Assembly: GCF_000472925.1 (NCBI RefSeq)
Contig: NZ_AXAS01000008.1
Span: 1 to 64,000, forward strand
Reading direction: 5' to 3'
DNA: 64,000 nucleotides
DNA from: Bradyrhizobium sp. Ec3.3
GTDB taxonomy: Bacteria > Pseudomonadota > Alphaproteobacteria > Rhizobiales > Xanthobacteraceae
Shown piece after piece: positions 33,285 to 41,835 of this stretch. The first letter of the stretch is position 1. Every line of letters begins with the position of its first letter. The translations under genes and the position numbers were made by a program. The notes below the pieces were generated by a model. It did not search any database. It saw only the letters and a list, made by a program, of their open reading frames with translations, and was not told where the DNA came from.

Positions 33285-33836
33285 GTCGTTCGCCAGCAGC
33301 TTCTCGGCCGACTTTGCAATCATCTGTGCCCGCTTGCGCGGGCCACGCTCGACGAAGAGCATGCTCTGGCCGAACACGAAGCAGTAGAACAGGAAGGCCT
33401 GCGCATCGGCCTCATCGGCCCCGCGGCCCGCCTTGCGATAGAGTTCCGCGACATGTTTGAGGCGCGCCGCGTCGACGCTCGCCACCGCTGATGCCGCAGT
33501 CTCGTCGGCTCTCGCCCATTGCCGGATCGCAAGCTCGATCGCCATCGCGGCCGGGTTCATGCGTTCGGAATAAAGCTGGATCACCGCCTTCAGCCGCTCG
33601 CGCGGGCTTTGTCCGCCGAGGCTCGTCTGCTGCGCGATCGCTTCCGTGCGCCCCTCGCGCCAGCGTTCCAGCATTGCGCCAAGCAGCGCGGCGCGGTCGG
33701 CGAAGCGGCGGTAGAAGCCGCCTTTGGTGACGCCGAGATTTTTCGCGAGCACCTCGACCCGCACGCCCTCGACCCCAGTGCGGGCAAGCTCCGCGAAGGC
33801 CGCCTCGACCCAGACATCGCCTTTGGCATCACTCAT
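33282..33836 (-). CDS. TetR-family transcriptional regulator
   Basis: 184 residues from the ATG at 33836 (MSDAKGDVWVEAAFAEL). The N-terminal helix-turn-helix is canonical: GVEGVRVEVLAKNLGVTKGGFYRRFADRAALLGAML. The ligand domain is divergent, as usual. The gene is divergent from two thioesterase genes, and the 98-bp gap holds two TGATACG-N4-CGTATCA sites, so it very probably represses itself and those genes. The inducer may be an acyl-CoA or related compound, which is inference. Confidence 0.85.
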   Translation of the reverse strand: MSDAKGDVWVEAAFAELARTGVEGVRVEVLAKNLGVTKGGFYRRFADRAALLGAMLERWREGRTEAIAQQTSLGGQSPRERLKAVIQLYSERMNPAAMAIELAIRQWARADETAASAVASVDAARLKHVAELYRKAGRGADEADAQAFLFYCFVFGQSMLFVERGPRKRAQMIAKSAEKLLAND

Positions 33837-33858
33837 GAATTCGCCTCTCACCGAGGTT

Positions 33859-33911
33859 TGATACGGTGCCGTATTGCTAACCCGCCATGGCCCTGATACG
33901 CTACCGTATCA
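33859..33911. promoter_or_regulatory. Two TetR-type operators in the divergent promoter region
   Basis: TGATACG-CTAC-CGTATCA (33894-33911) is a perfect 7-4-7 palindrome. TGATACG-GTGC-CGTATTG (33859-33876) has the same layout with two mismatches. Centres are 35 bp apart, about 3.3 helical turns. They lie between the start codons of the TetR gene and the thioesterase gene. Confidence 0.8.
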
Positions 33912-33934
33912 AAAATCAAAAGGCGGGAACGGCG

Positions 33935-34360
33935 ATGCAGGAGGCGACCTATCGCGGCACGGTCTATCCGTGGCAATGCGACCATGTCGGCCACATGAAC
34001 ATCATGTGGTATGTCGGCAAGTTCGACGAGGCCAACTGGAATCTGTTCGCGCGCCTCGGGTTGACGCCGAGCTATCTGCGCACCTCCGGCCGCGGCATGG
34101 CCGCAGTGCAGCAGAACATCACCTACAAGCGCGAGCTGCTCGCCGGCGACATCATCGAGGTCCGCAGCATCCTGCTCGAGGTCCGCGAGAAATTGATCCG
34201 CTTCCGGCACGACATGACCAACGCCGAGACCGGCGAGATATCAGCAACCTGCGAGATCACCGGCGTGCACATGGACCGCGAGGCCCGCAAGTCGACGCCA
34301 TTCGACGCCGTGATCCGCGAGACCGCGATGCGGCATCTCGCCGAGCCGGTCATGGCGTGA
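33935..34360 (+). CDS. Acyl-CoA thioesterase, 4HBT hot-dog family
   Basis: 141 residues from the ATG at 33935 (MQEATYRGTVYPWQCDHVGH). The sequence WQCDHVGHMNIMWYVGKFDEA is the 4-hydroxybenzoyl-CoA-thioesterase active-site region, with Asp at the expected place (CDHVGHMN). The remainder gives the expected strands (ITYKRELLAGDIIEVRS, TGEISATCEITGVHMD). These enzymes hydrolyse acyl-CoA thioesters. It forms an operon with the next thioesterase (2-bp gap) under the TetR operators. Confidence 0.8.
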   Translation: MQEATYRGTVYPWQCDHVGHMNIMWYVGKFDEANWNLFARLGLTPSYLRTSGRGMAAVQQNITYKRELLAGDIIEVRSILLEVREKLIRFRHDMTNAETGEISATCEITGVHMDREARKSTPFDAVIRETAMRHLAEPVMA

Positions 34361-34362
34361 CG

Positions 34363-34830
34363 ATGGCCACTTTCGAGCCGAAGAATCCAGATTTTCGCGC
34401 GGCCGCAGCCCGCCTGTTCAACGGGCAGCCGGCGATGCGCACCCTCGGCATCTCGCTCGCGCGCCTTGCGCCGGGCGAGGCGGAGCTGGCGATGGATTAT
34501 GCGGCCGGCTTCACCCAGCAGAACGGCTTTGTCCATGCCGGCATCATCACCGCAGGCCTCGACAATGCCTGCGGCGTGGCCGCCTTCACGCTGATGCCGC
34601 GCGAGGCCGACATCCTCACCGTCGAGTTCAAGACGAACCTGCTCGCGCCGGCGCGGGGCAAGGGCTTCATCTTCAGGGCGGAGGTGGTCAAGCCGGGCCG
34701 CACGCTCACCTTCTGCGAGGCCAAGGCCTTCGCGCGGCAGGACGGTGGGACGACGCTGGTTGCGACCATGGCTGCCACGCTGATGGCGCTGGTCCGCCGG
34801 GACGCCGCGCAGGCCGGCTCTCCCGCCTGA
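34363..34830 (+). CDS. PaaI-type hot-dog thioesterase
   Basis: 155 residues from the ATG at 34363, two bases after the previous stop. Family marks: PAMRTLGISLARLAPGEAEL, FTQQNGFVHAGIITAGLDNACG (the PaaI active-site helix with HxG), and TVEFKTNLLAPARGKGF. Enzymes of this type remove CoA from phenylacetyl-like or medium-chain acyl-CoA. Two different hot-dog thioesterases in one regulated operon suggest control of an acyl-CoA pool. Confidence 0.85.
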   Translation: MATFEPKNPDFRAAAARLFNGQPAMRTLGISLARLAPGEAELAMDYAAGFTQQNGFVHAGIITAGLDNACGVAAFTLMPREADILTVEFKTNLLAPARGKGFIFRAEVVKPGRTLTFCEAKAFARQDGGTTLVATMAATLMALVRRDAAQAGSPA

Positions 34831-34964
34831 GCCAGAAGCGGGCGGGATAGCCTGCATTCGGTTTTTTCGGCTGTCATTGCCAGCGGGGCATTCTATATGC
34901 TGGTCCGTAACGTTTCTGCGCCTCTGGCCGTAGGAGTACCGACGGGCCGAATTGGGACGGGTTT

Positions 34965-35627
34965 ATGACTGGACTTAAAGATAAACGGACGCGTCGCGAG
35001 GCGCTTGCGCTGATCGGAGCCGCCGCGGTGCTCGCAGGCGGTCTCCGGGTTGGCCGCGCCGCGACGGCCGATGACGATACGATCCTGACTGAAGCCGCCG
35101 TGCTGCGCGATCCCGACGTGCCCGTGATCGGCAACCGCGACGGTGACATCACCATCGTCGAATGGTCGGACTATCAATGTCCCTACTGCCGCCGCGTCGA
35201 GCCGGAGCTGCGCCAGATCGTCCAGGACGACGGCAAGGTCCGGCTGGTGCTGAAGGACTGGCCGATCCTCGGACCCGTCTCGGTGACTGCGGCGCGGCTG
35301 GCGCTCGCGGCCAAATTCCAGGACAAGTACAACCAGGCGCATGATGCGATGATGGGCGTGAACTCTCGCCTGACCGAGCCGCGCATCAACGAGCTGCTGG
35401 CGGGCGCCGGGGTCGACATGGATCGCCTCAAGCGTGATCTCACCGGCCGCGCCAAGGACATCGACGCGATCCTGAAACGCAACCGCGATCAGGCCGTGGC
35501 CTTCGGCTTCAACGGCACGCCGTCCTTCATCGTCGGCAAATTCCGCGTGCCCGGCGTGCTCACCATGGCCGAGTTCGAGCAGGTGATCGCGGACGCGCGC
35601 AAGGCCAAGGCGGGCAAAGGCGACTGA
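34965..35627 (+). CDS. DsbA-family thioredoxin-like protein
   Basis: 220 residues. Twin-arginine-type leader (TRREALALIGAAAVLAGG), then the thioredoxin-fold start ITIVEWSDYQCPYCRRVEPEL with the CPYC redox motif, an inserted helical domain, and FGFNGTPSFIVGKFRV with the cis-proline. It matches the DsbA/Com1-like group of periplasmic disulfide oxidases or isomerases. The N-terminal arginine pair suggests Tat export of a folded protein. Confidence 0.85.
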   Translation: MTGLKDKRTRREALALIGAAAVLAGGLRVGRAATADDDTILTEAAVLRDPDVPVIGNRDGDITIVEWSDYQCPYCRRVEPELRQIVQDDGKVRLVLKDWPILGPVSVTAARLALAAKFQDKYNQAHDAMMGVNSRLTEPRINELLAGAGVDMDRLKRDLTGRAKDIDAILKRNRDQAVAFGFNGTPSFIVGKFRVPGVLTMAEFEQVIADARKAKAGKGD

Positions 35628-35645
35628 GCGCCGCGCAGCAAGACA

Positions 35646-35676
35646 AGGGCGCCGTCGCGGATGGCGACGGCGCCCT
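35646..35676. terminator. Bidirectional terminator
   Basis: Perfect 13-bp stem AGGGCGCCGTCGC / GCGACGGCGCCCT with a 5-base loop between the DsbA-like gene and the convergent small gene at 35703. Confidence 0.75.
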
Positions 35677-35702
35677 GTCGATGGCTTGCTGAGTGCAAGC
35701 CG

Positions 35703-35903
35703 TTACTTCGACGAAATTCTCACCCAGTCCTTGTGCGCGCGATCAACGAGCGCGTCCCAATCGGCCTTCGCGACGTCCCAGTTGACGATGGTGCGACTGG
35801 TCGCGGCGACCTCGCTGTTGGCAGACGTCTGCATCGAATCGTGAATGTAGACGCCGATGCCGAGCAGCAGCGCGCCCAGGATCATTCCAAACAAAACTCT
35901 CAT
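35703..35903 (-). CDS. Small membrane-anchored hypothetical protein
   Basis: 66 residues; ATG with GGAGG six bases upstream. One membrane helix, MRVLFGMILGALLLGIGVYI, is followed by a polar domain ending VAKADWDALVDRAHKDWVRISSK. Topology suggests a single-pass inner-membrane protein with its tail in the periplasm. No family recognised. Confidence 0.65.
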   Translation of the reverse strand: MRVLFGMILGALLLGIGVYIHDSMQTSANSEVAATSRTIVNWDVAKADWDALVDRAHKDWVRISSK

Positions 35904-35985
35904 AGCGAACCTCCGGTGACCGGCAATAACGTTCAGTGCCTAACAAGAGTTCCCCGTCAGTGCGGCGAGGATAAGGACGACCTGT

Positions 35986-37056
35986 TCACCCGCCATTCAG
36001 CCATTGCAGCAGCTCCGCGTTGATCTCGCGCGGATAGCAATGGCTGAGATCGTCGATCTCGCGATAGGTGACGTCTGCGCCGGCGGCTGACAGGGCAGAC
36101 TGGGTTTGCCGCGCGACCTGGACTGGAAACATCCAGTCGAGCTTGCCGTGAGTGATGAAAGTCGGCAGGCCCTGCAGGCGCGCGGCGTCCGCCATCTCCG
36201 CCATCAGCGGATGGAAGGTCGCCGAGACCGGCGCGAGATGCGTGAAGGGCGAGGCGGCCTCGAGGCCGCTGACATAGCAGAACGTGCCGCCGTCACTCAT
36301 GCCGGTCAAAAGCAGGCGCGATGGATCGACATTCCACAGGCTGCGGACGGTTTCGAGGATGCGCGCGAGATTCGGCGTATCGGCGTCGTCGCCCATCAGC
36401 GCCCAGGTCGGCCCCGTCGCGGTCGGCGCGATCAGGATCGCACCGATGCTGCGCGCATCGCGCAGCCAGCTCCACAGGAAGCCGCGGCCATTGCCGCTGC
36501 CGCCATGCAGCGCCATCACCAGCGGCCAGGACCGCTCGGGCGTGTAATATTCCGGCACGTAGAGCGAGTAGCCGCCGCGGCTGCCGGGTTCGTTGTTACG
36601 ATGGAAGATGCCGGTCTGCCCGGTGGGAGCCGCGGCCAGCCGGCCCAGGAGATTCTCGTCCGCGCGCATCTCGGCGTTGAGAAAGAAGCTGCTCACCGGC
36701 GGAAATTTTTGAGCAAGCGGATAGAGCGCTTCCTGCGCACGCGGCACGTGCCGCAGCGCGCGGAAGACGGCGACGAGATCACCATTGCCGGTTTGAACCG
36801 TCCGCAGGCCAACGAATGCGCCGAGCGTTTCCTCGCATGCGCGATCAAGCGAGCTTCGCATGTCGGCAAAGGCGTCTGGCCATTCGGAAAGCTGCGACCG
36901 CGCGGCCTGCAACGTCTCGTCCGGCGTGCCGATCGCAGACATGACGGAGTCGAAGGCTGGCGGGTGCAAATGCCGCGCGACGAAGCCGAGCGCGTTCAAC
37001 GCATCGAGCAGCGGCGGCAGCACGGCCACGATGTCATCGACCACGGCCTCGCTCAT
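35986..37056 (-). CDS. Alpha/beta hydrolase (esterase/phospholipase type)
   Basis: 356 residues. The N-terminal 140 residues are helical and not recognised. The hydrolase domain has WPLVMALHGGSGNGRGFLW (oxyanion region), the nucleophile elbow LLTGMSDGGTF (GMSDG), the acid in HGKLDWMFPV and the His in DDLSHCYPRE. This arrangement fits carboxylesterases and PHB-depolymerase-like esterases. No signal peptide, so cytoplasmic. Substrate unknown. Confidence 0.8.
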   Translation of the reverse strand: MSEAVVDDIVAVLPPLLDALNALGFVARHLHPPAFDSVMSAIGTPDETLQAARSQLSEWPDAFADMRSSLDRACEETLGAFVGLRTVQTGNGDLVAVFRALRHVPRAQEALYPLAQKFPPVSSFFLNAEMRADENLLGRLAAAPTGQTGIFHRNNEPGSRGGYSLYVPEYYTPERSWPLVMALHGGSGNGRGFLWSWLRDARSIGAILIAPTATGPTWALMGDDADTPNLARILETVRSLWNVDPSRLLLTGMSDGGTFCYVSGLEAASPFTHLAPVSATFHPLMAEMADAARLQGLPTFITHGKLDWMFPVQVARQTQSALSAAGADVTYREIDDLSHCYPREINAELLQWLNGG

Positions 37057-37093
37057 CGGCTCGCGTTCCTGTCCGGCTTTGGCGCAGCCTTAA

Positions 37094-38065
37094 TCAGTGC
37101 AGCCTCGGTGCCTTCAACAGCTTCATGCGGTCGGTCGAGGTCACCGTCACGTCGAAGGTGACGCCTTCGTGGTGCACCGTCAGCGGCACATCGACGCCCG
37201 CCGTGCCGAGCGACCACAGTTTGCGATAGAAGCCCGTCTGGCTGGTCACCTTCTCGCCATCGACGGCCAGGATGACGTCGCCGGTCTTGAGCTCGGCGCG
37301 CGCCGCTGGCCCGTTCGAGGAGATGCCGATGATCACCACGCGGCGATCGATCTCGGTCGAAAACAACCCGAGCCACGGCCGTGCCGGCTTGTTGACGCGG
37401 CCGAATTTACGCAAATCGTCCAGGATCGGCGTGAGCAGATCGATCGGCACGACCATGTTGACGTGCTCGGCCTTGCCATCGCGTTCGCGCTCGAGTTGCA
37501 GCGAGCCGATCCCGATCAGCTCGCCGCGATCGTTGAACAGCCCCGTGCCACCCCAGTTCGGATGGGCAGGATAGGTGAAGATCGCTTCATCCAGGAGATA
37601 TTCCCAGTAGCCGGCGAATTCCTGTTTGGCCACGATCTGGCTCGCGACCGATCGCGTGCGCCCGCCGGCACCGCCGACCACGACGCGGTCGCCGGTTCTG
37701 GTCGCGGCCGACGAGCCGAGCGGAACTGGCGCGAGGTCGAGCTTGCCGAGCGCCTGCACCAGGCCGAAGCCGGTGACCTGGTCGAAACCCAGCACATGGC
37801 CTTCCATCACGCGTCCGTCGCCGAGATGCAGCCATACGGCTTCCGCCTCGGTAATGAGGTAGCCGATGGTCAGCACCAGTCCGTCATCGATCACGATGCC
37901 ATTGCCGGCGCGCTCGGTGCCGAGCGTCTCGGCGCTGAAGGCATCCGCCGGGATGATGGAATGCAGGCCGACGACGGAGGAGAGCACACGGTCGAGATCG
38001 AATCCGTAGTCACCGGCACGCGGCTGATGTGCCGGCGGCACTCTCCATTCGGTCAGAGCGGGCAT
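37094..38065 (-). CDS. HtrA-like (S1C) protein without catalytic residues, with PDZ domain
   Basis: 323 residues from the ATG at 38065, chosen for AAGGAGAG upstream. The trypsin-like fold is recognisable: GNGIVIDDGLVLTIGYLITE, GHVLGFDQVTGFGLVQ, RTGDRVVVGGAGG, then AHPNWGGTGLFNDRGELIGI. But the catalytic His is replaced by Tyr (LTIGYLI for LTNAHVV, about residue 69), the Asp is missing (VTGFGL for DLAVL), and Ser by Trp (NWGG for NSGG, about 171). A PDZ domain follows (RPWLGL, IGISSNGPAARAELKTGDVILAVDGEKV). It cannot be a serine protease; a binding or chaperone role is plausible. No signal peptide. Confidence 0.8.
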   Translation of the reverse strand: MPALTEWRVPPAHQPRAGDYGFDLDRVLSSVVGLHSIIPADAFSAETLGTERAGNGIVIDDGLVLTIGYLITEAEAVWLHLGDGRVMEGHVLGFDQVTGFGLVQALGKLDLAPVPLGSSAATRTGDRVVVGGAGGRTRSVASQIVAKQEFAGYWEYLLDEAIFTYPAHPNWGGTGLFNDRGELIGIGSLQLERERDGKAEHVNMVVPIDLLTPILDDLRKFGRVNKPARPWLGLFSTEIDRRVVIIGISSNGPAARAELKTGDVILAVDGEKVTSQTGFYRKLWSLGTAGVDVPLTVHHEGVTFDVTVTSTDRMKLLKAPRLH

Positions 38066-38334
38066 GGAGTTCTCTCCTTGCGAGTCTCTTGGCCTGGGCG
38101 TTCCAGCATTTGCGGCAACGAGCAAGGCGCGAAGTACGGTCAATGTAAGCCTCGAAGGGCTGTCTTGAAAGACCGTCGGAACAGACGGCCAACGCGAATT
38201 GATGAAATTGGTGTCACAACTCGCGTGCCGCTTCGGCCGCATGGCAGGTGTCCCGGCCGGTGCTAGGCGGGCTGGAGCGAAGCTGCTAACCATTGCCGCT
38301 TCTCGTTTTGACCAAGGGATCACGGACCGAAAGC

Positions 38335-39753
38335 ATGGACAACCGCAGCGATATCTGGCGTGGCATTGATACGATCAAGGCGCGTTTCATCGACTTGAGC
38401 GACAAGGTCTGGGGAACGCCGGAGGTGTGCTACACCGAGGCGCGCTCCGCCGCCGAGCATCTTGCCGAGCTGCGGCATCAGGGCTTCCGCATCACCGAGA
38501 ATGTCGCTGATATTCCGACCGCGCTGATAGGCGAGTGGGGCGAGGGCGGTCCGGTCATCGCTTTCATGGGCGAATATGACGCGTTGCCGGGTCTCAGCCA
38601 GGAGGCGGGCGTCGCGGAGCACCGTCCGGTCGAGACCGGCGGCCATGGTCACGGTTGCGGTCACAATCTGCTCGGCTCTGCCGCGCTGCTAGCGGCGACG
38701 GCGGTGAAGGACTGGCTCGCCGAGCACAAGGTACCCGGCCGCGTGCGTTATTACGGCTGCCCGGCAGAAGAAGGCGGCGCGGCCAAGGCCTTCATGGTGC
38801 GCTCCGGCGCGTTCGAGGACGCCGACATCGCGATCACCTGGCATCCGCACAGCTTCTGGGAAGTGGCGGTGACGCCGTCGCTCGCCAACACGCGTGCCGA
38901 TTTCATCTTCACCGGCCGCACCTCGCATGCGGCGGCTTCGCCGCATCTGGGTCGCTCCGCACTCGACGCGGTCGAATTGATGAACGTCGGCGTCAACTAC
39001 ATGCGCGAGCACATGCCGAGCGACGCGCGCGTTCATTATGCGCTGCTCGACACCGGCGGCATCGCGCCGAACGTGGTGCAGGCCCATGCCCGCGTGCGCT
39101 ACTCCATTCGCGCCCGGGATCTGCCCGGCATGAATGAACTCGTCGAGCGCGTGAGCAAGATCGCGCAGGGCGCTGCCCTGATGACCGAGACCAAGGTGGA
39201 GATGAAGATCATTTCCGCCGTCTCCAACATCCTGCCCAATGCGCCGCTGGAGCAGGCGCTGCACCGGGTCATGGAAGAGCTCGGACCGCCGCATTTCGAC
39301 GATGCCGACAAGAATTTCGCCGGCCAGATTCGCGCAACGCTGAGCGACAAGGATATCGCGTCGGTCTATTACGCGATCGGCATGGAGCCGACGGAGCGGC
39401 CGCTCGCCGACTTCCTGGTGCCGCTCGATGCCAAGCGCAATCCGCTGGTCGGCTCGACCGACGTCGGTGACGTAAGCTGGGTGGTGCCGACGGTGCAGGT
39501 CCATGCACCGACGGTTGCAATCGGCACGCCGTTCCACACCTGGCAGGTGGTGGCGCAGGGCAAGAGCCCGCACGCCCACAAGGCGATGGTGCAGGCCGCC
39601 AAGGCGATGGCCGGTCTCGGCATCAAGGCGCTGACGGAGCCCGAGCTGATCAAGGAAGCGAAAGCGGACCTGAAGAAGCGCACGGCAAAGACACCTTATG
39701 TCTGTCCGCTGCCTGATCATGTTGCGCCACCGCTGGATATGTCCGTGGCGTAG
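38335..39753 (+). CDS. M20-family metallopeptidase/amidohydrolase, AbgB-like
   Basis: 472 residues from the ATG at 38335. Metal-binding and catalytic motifs of the family are present: FMGEYDALPGLSQEAG (Asp), GGHGHGCGHNLLG (His ligands), GCPAEEGGAAKAFMV (Glu pair), and the dimerisation domain start FIFTGRTSHAAASPH. The pattern is closest to the group with AbgB, which cleaves p-aminobenzoyl-glutamate, and related amide hydrolases. It precedes a peptide-type ABC transporter on the same strand by 260 bp, so it may process the imported compound. Confidence 0.85.
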   Translation: MDNRSDIWRGIDTIKARFIDLSDKVWGTPEVCYTEARSAAEHLAELRHQGFRITENVADIPTALIGEWGEGGPVIAFMGEYDALPGLSQEAGVAEHRPVETGGHGHGCGHNLLGSAALLAATAVKDWLAEHKVPGRVRYYGCPAEEGGAAKAFMVRSGAFEDADIAITWHPHSFWEVAVTPSLANTRADFIFTGRTSHAAASPHLGRSALDAVELMNVGVNYMREHMPSDARVHYALLDTGGIAPNVVQAHARVRYSIRARDLPGMNELVERVSKIAQGAALMTETKVEMKIISAVSNILPNAPLEQALHRVMEELGPPHFDDADKNFAGQIRATLSDKDIASVYYAIGMEPTERPLADFLVPLDAKRNPLVGSTDVGDVSWVVPTVQVHAPTVAIGTPFHTWQVVAQGKSPHAHKAMVQAAKAMAGLGIKALTEPELIKEAKADLKKRTAKTPYVCPLPDHVAPPLDMSVA

Positions 39754-39958
39754 AATTCTGTCTCGTTACTTCGTCTGATCTGCCGAACAAATTTTCCGCA
39801 GTGCAACGTTGATAAGCGGGCGTTTTGCTGCCGAATTGCCGAACGGTTGGGCGGCGGAACAGAGTTTTGCCCAAGAGACAGCCAGAAGACCGTTTGCATA
39901 CACACGGTCGCAGTTGACGTACGCCCCATTCGGTGTGCCATCTACCGCCAGCAAACCC

Positions 39959-39980
39959 GGCGGCCGCTCTTGCGGCCGCC
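39959..39980 (+). promoter_or_regulatory. GC-rich hairpin in the leader of the binding-protein gene
   Basis: GGCGGCCGC / GCGGCCGCC, perfect 9-bp arms with a 4-base loop, 33 bases before the ATG at 40014. No T-run follows. It could stabilise the 5' end of the mRNA or impede transcription from the M20 gene; the function is not determined. Confidence 0.5.
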
Positions 39981-40013
39981 TGCATCCATTTCGGAACCAG
40001 ACGGGGGACAACC

Positions 40014-41807
40014 ATGCTGGACAAGAAACTGCGCGCAATGATCGACAAGGTGGCGGACGGCCGGATGGATCGCCGCGCCTTCATTCAGCGCATGGCCGCT
40101 GTCGGCCTGACCGCCCCGCTGGCCAACCAGATCCTCGCGCTCGGCGGCGTCGCCATGGCCGAGGGTCCCTCGACCTACAAGCCCACCAAGCGCGGTGGCG
40201 GCGGCGCACTGAAGCTGCTGTGGTGGCAGGGCCCGACCCTGCTCAACCCGCATTTCGCGACCGGCACCAAGGACCAGGACGGCTCGCGCCTGTTCTATGA
40301 ACCGCTCGCCTGCTGGGATCCCGACGGCAACATGAAGCTGGTGCTCGCCGCCGAGATCCCCTCGATCCAGAACGGCGGTCTCGCCGCCGACGGCAAGTCG
40401 GTGACCTGGAAGCTCAAGCCCGGCGTCAAATGGCATGACGGCAAGCCGTTCACCGCCGACGACGTCGTGTTCAACTGGGAATATGCCAAGGATCCCGCGA
40501 CGGCGGCGACCAGCATTGCCGTCTATCGCGATATCACGGTGGAGAAGGTCGACGATCTCACGGTCCGTATCCTGTTTCCCAAGCCGACCCCGTTCTGGGC
40601 CGACGCCTTCGTCGGCGCTGCGGTCGGACCGATCATCCCCAAGCATTTGTTTGAGGCGTACAAGGGCGCCAAATCCCGTGAAGCGCCGAACAACCTCTCG
40701 CCGGTTGGCACCGGCCCGTACAAGTTCATCGAGTTCAAGCCGGGCGATCTCGTGCGCGGCGAGCTCAATCCCGACTATCACATGCCGAACCGTCCCTATT
40801 TCGACACGCTCGAGATGAAGGGCGGCGGCGATGCCGTCTCGGCGGCGCGTGCCGTCATCCAGACCGGCGAATATGATTTCGGTTACAACATCCAGGTCGA
40901 AGACGACGTGCTGCTTCGCCTGGAGAAGGGCGGCAAGGGCAAGGCGGTCTACGCTGTCGGCGGCGATACCGAGTTCATCGTGCTGAACTCCACCGATCCC
41001 AACACCGAGGTGGACGGCGAGCGCTCCTCGATGAAGACCAAGCATCCGCTGTTCTCGGATCCCGCGGTGCGCAAGGCACTGACGATGCTGGTCGACCGCG
41101 AGGCGGTCAAAAAGGCGATCTACGGCCGCGCCGGACGGACCACCGCGAACTTCCTCAACGGTCCCGAAAAGTTCGTGTCGAAGAACAACACCTGGGAATT
41201 TAATATCGAGAAGGCGGCGAAGGTCCTCGACGACGCCGGCTGGAAGCCCGGTGCGGACGGCATTCGCGAGAAGGACGGCAAGAAGCTGAAGCTCCTCTAC
41301 CAGACCTCGATCAACGGCCCGCGCCAGAAGACCCAGGCCATCGTCAAGCAGGCCTGCCAGAAGGCCGGTATCGACGTCGAGCTGAAATCGGTCGTCGCCT
41401 CCGTGTTCTTCTCCTCCGACGTCGGCAATCCCGACACCTATCCGAAGTTCTATGCGGATATGGAGATGTTCCAGATCCCGATGAGCCAGCCCGACCCGGC
41501 CCAACACATGCGCCGCTACATCTCGAGCAACGTCGCCACCAAGGAGAACAAGTGGCAGGGTCCCAACTTCACGCGTTGGGCCAACAAGGACTACGACGCG
41601 ATCATCGAAGCCGCGGAAGGCGAGATGGATCCGATCAAGCGCGCGGAGCTCTACATCAAGGCCAATGATCTCCTGATCAAGGAGGTCGTCTTCATCCCCG
41701 TGCAGCATCGCCTCAAGGTGGAAGCCGCCGCCAATAACCTCGTGTGTATCGTCAGCGGCTGGGCCAACGAAACCGACAACCTGTTCGACTGGTACCGGGA
41801 GGTATGA
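40014..41807 (+). CDS. Peptide-type ABC transporter substrate-binding protein (SBP family 5)
   Basis: 597 residues from the ATG at 40014, with GGGGGAC upstream. A twin-arginine-like stretch (MDRRAFIQRMAAVGL) starts the export signal, cleaved near AMAEG. Family 5 marks: ALKLLWWQGPTLLNPHF, WKLKPGVKWHDGKPFTADDVVFNW, and PVGTGPYKFIEFKPGD. Proteins of this family bind peptides, nickel or opines in the periplasm and deliver them to the permease. It heads the transporter operon 41836-45635. Confidence 0.9.
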   Translation: MLDKKLRAMIDKVADGRMDRRAFIQRMAAVGLTAPLANQILALGGVAMAEGPSTYKPTKRGGGGALKLLWWQGPTLLNPHFATGTKDQDGSRLFYEPLACWDPDGNMKLVLAAEIPSIQNGGLAADGKSVTWKLKPGVKWHDGKPFTADDVVFNWEYAKDPATAATSIAVYRDITVEKVDDLTVRILFPKPTPFWADAFVGAAVGPIIPKHLFEAYKGAKSREAPNNLSPVGTGPYKFIEFKPGDLVRGELNPDYHMPNRPYFDTLEMKGGGDAVSAARAVIQTGEYDFGYNIQVEDDVLLRLEKGGKGKAVYAVGGDTEFIVLNSTDPNTEVDGERSSMKTKHPLFSDPAVRKALTMLVDREAVKKAIYGRAGRTTANFLNGPEKFVSKNNTWEFNIEKAAKVLDDAGWKPGADGIREKDGKKLKLLYQTSINGPRQKTQAIVKQACQKAGIDVELKSVVASVFFSSDVGNPDTYPKFYADMEMFQIPMSQPDPAQHMRRYISSNVATKENKWQGPNFTRWANKDYDAIIEAAEGEMDPIKRAELYIKANDLLIKEVVFIPVQHRLKVEAAANNLVCIVSGWANETDNLFDWYREV

Positions 41808-41835
41808 GCGCGGGGCGTAGACGGGGTCTTTCCCT

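Noticed and set aside
39942..41708. Open frame of 588 codons (-)
   Set aside because: Antisense shadow of the substrate-binding protein gene in GC-rich DNA.
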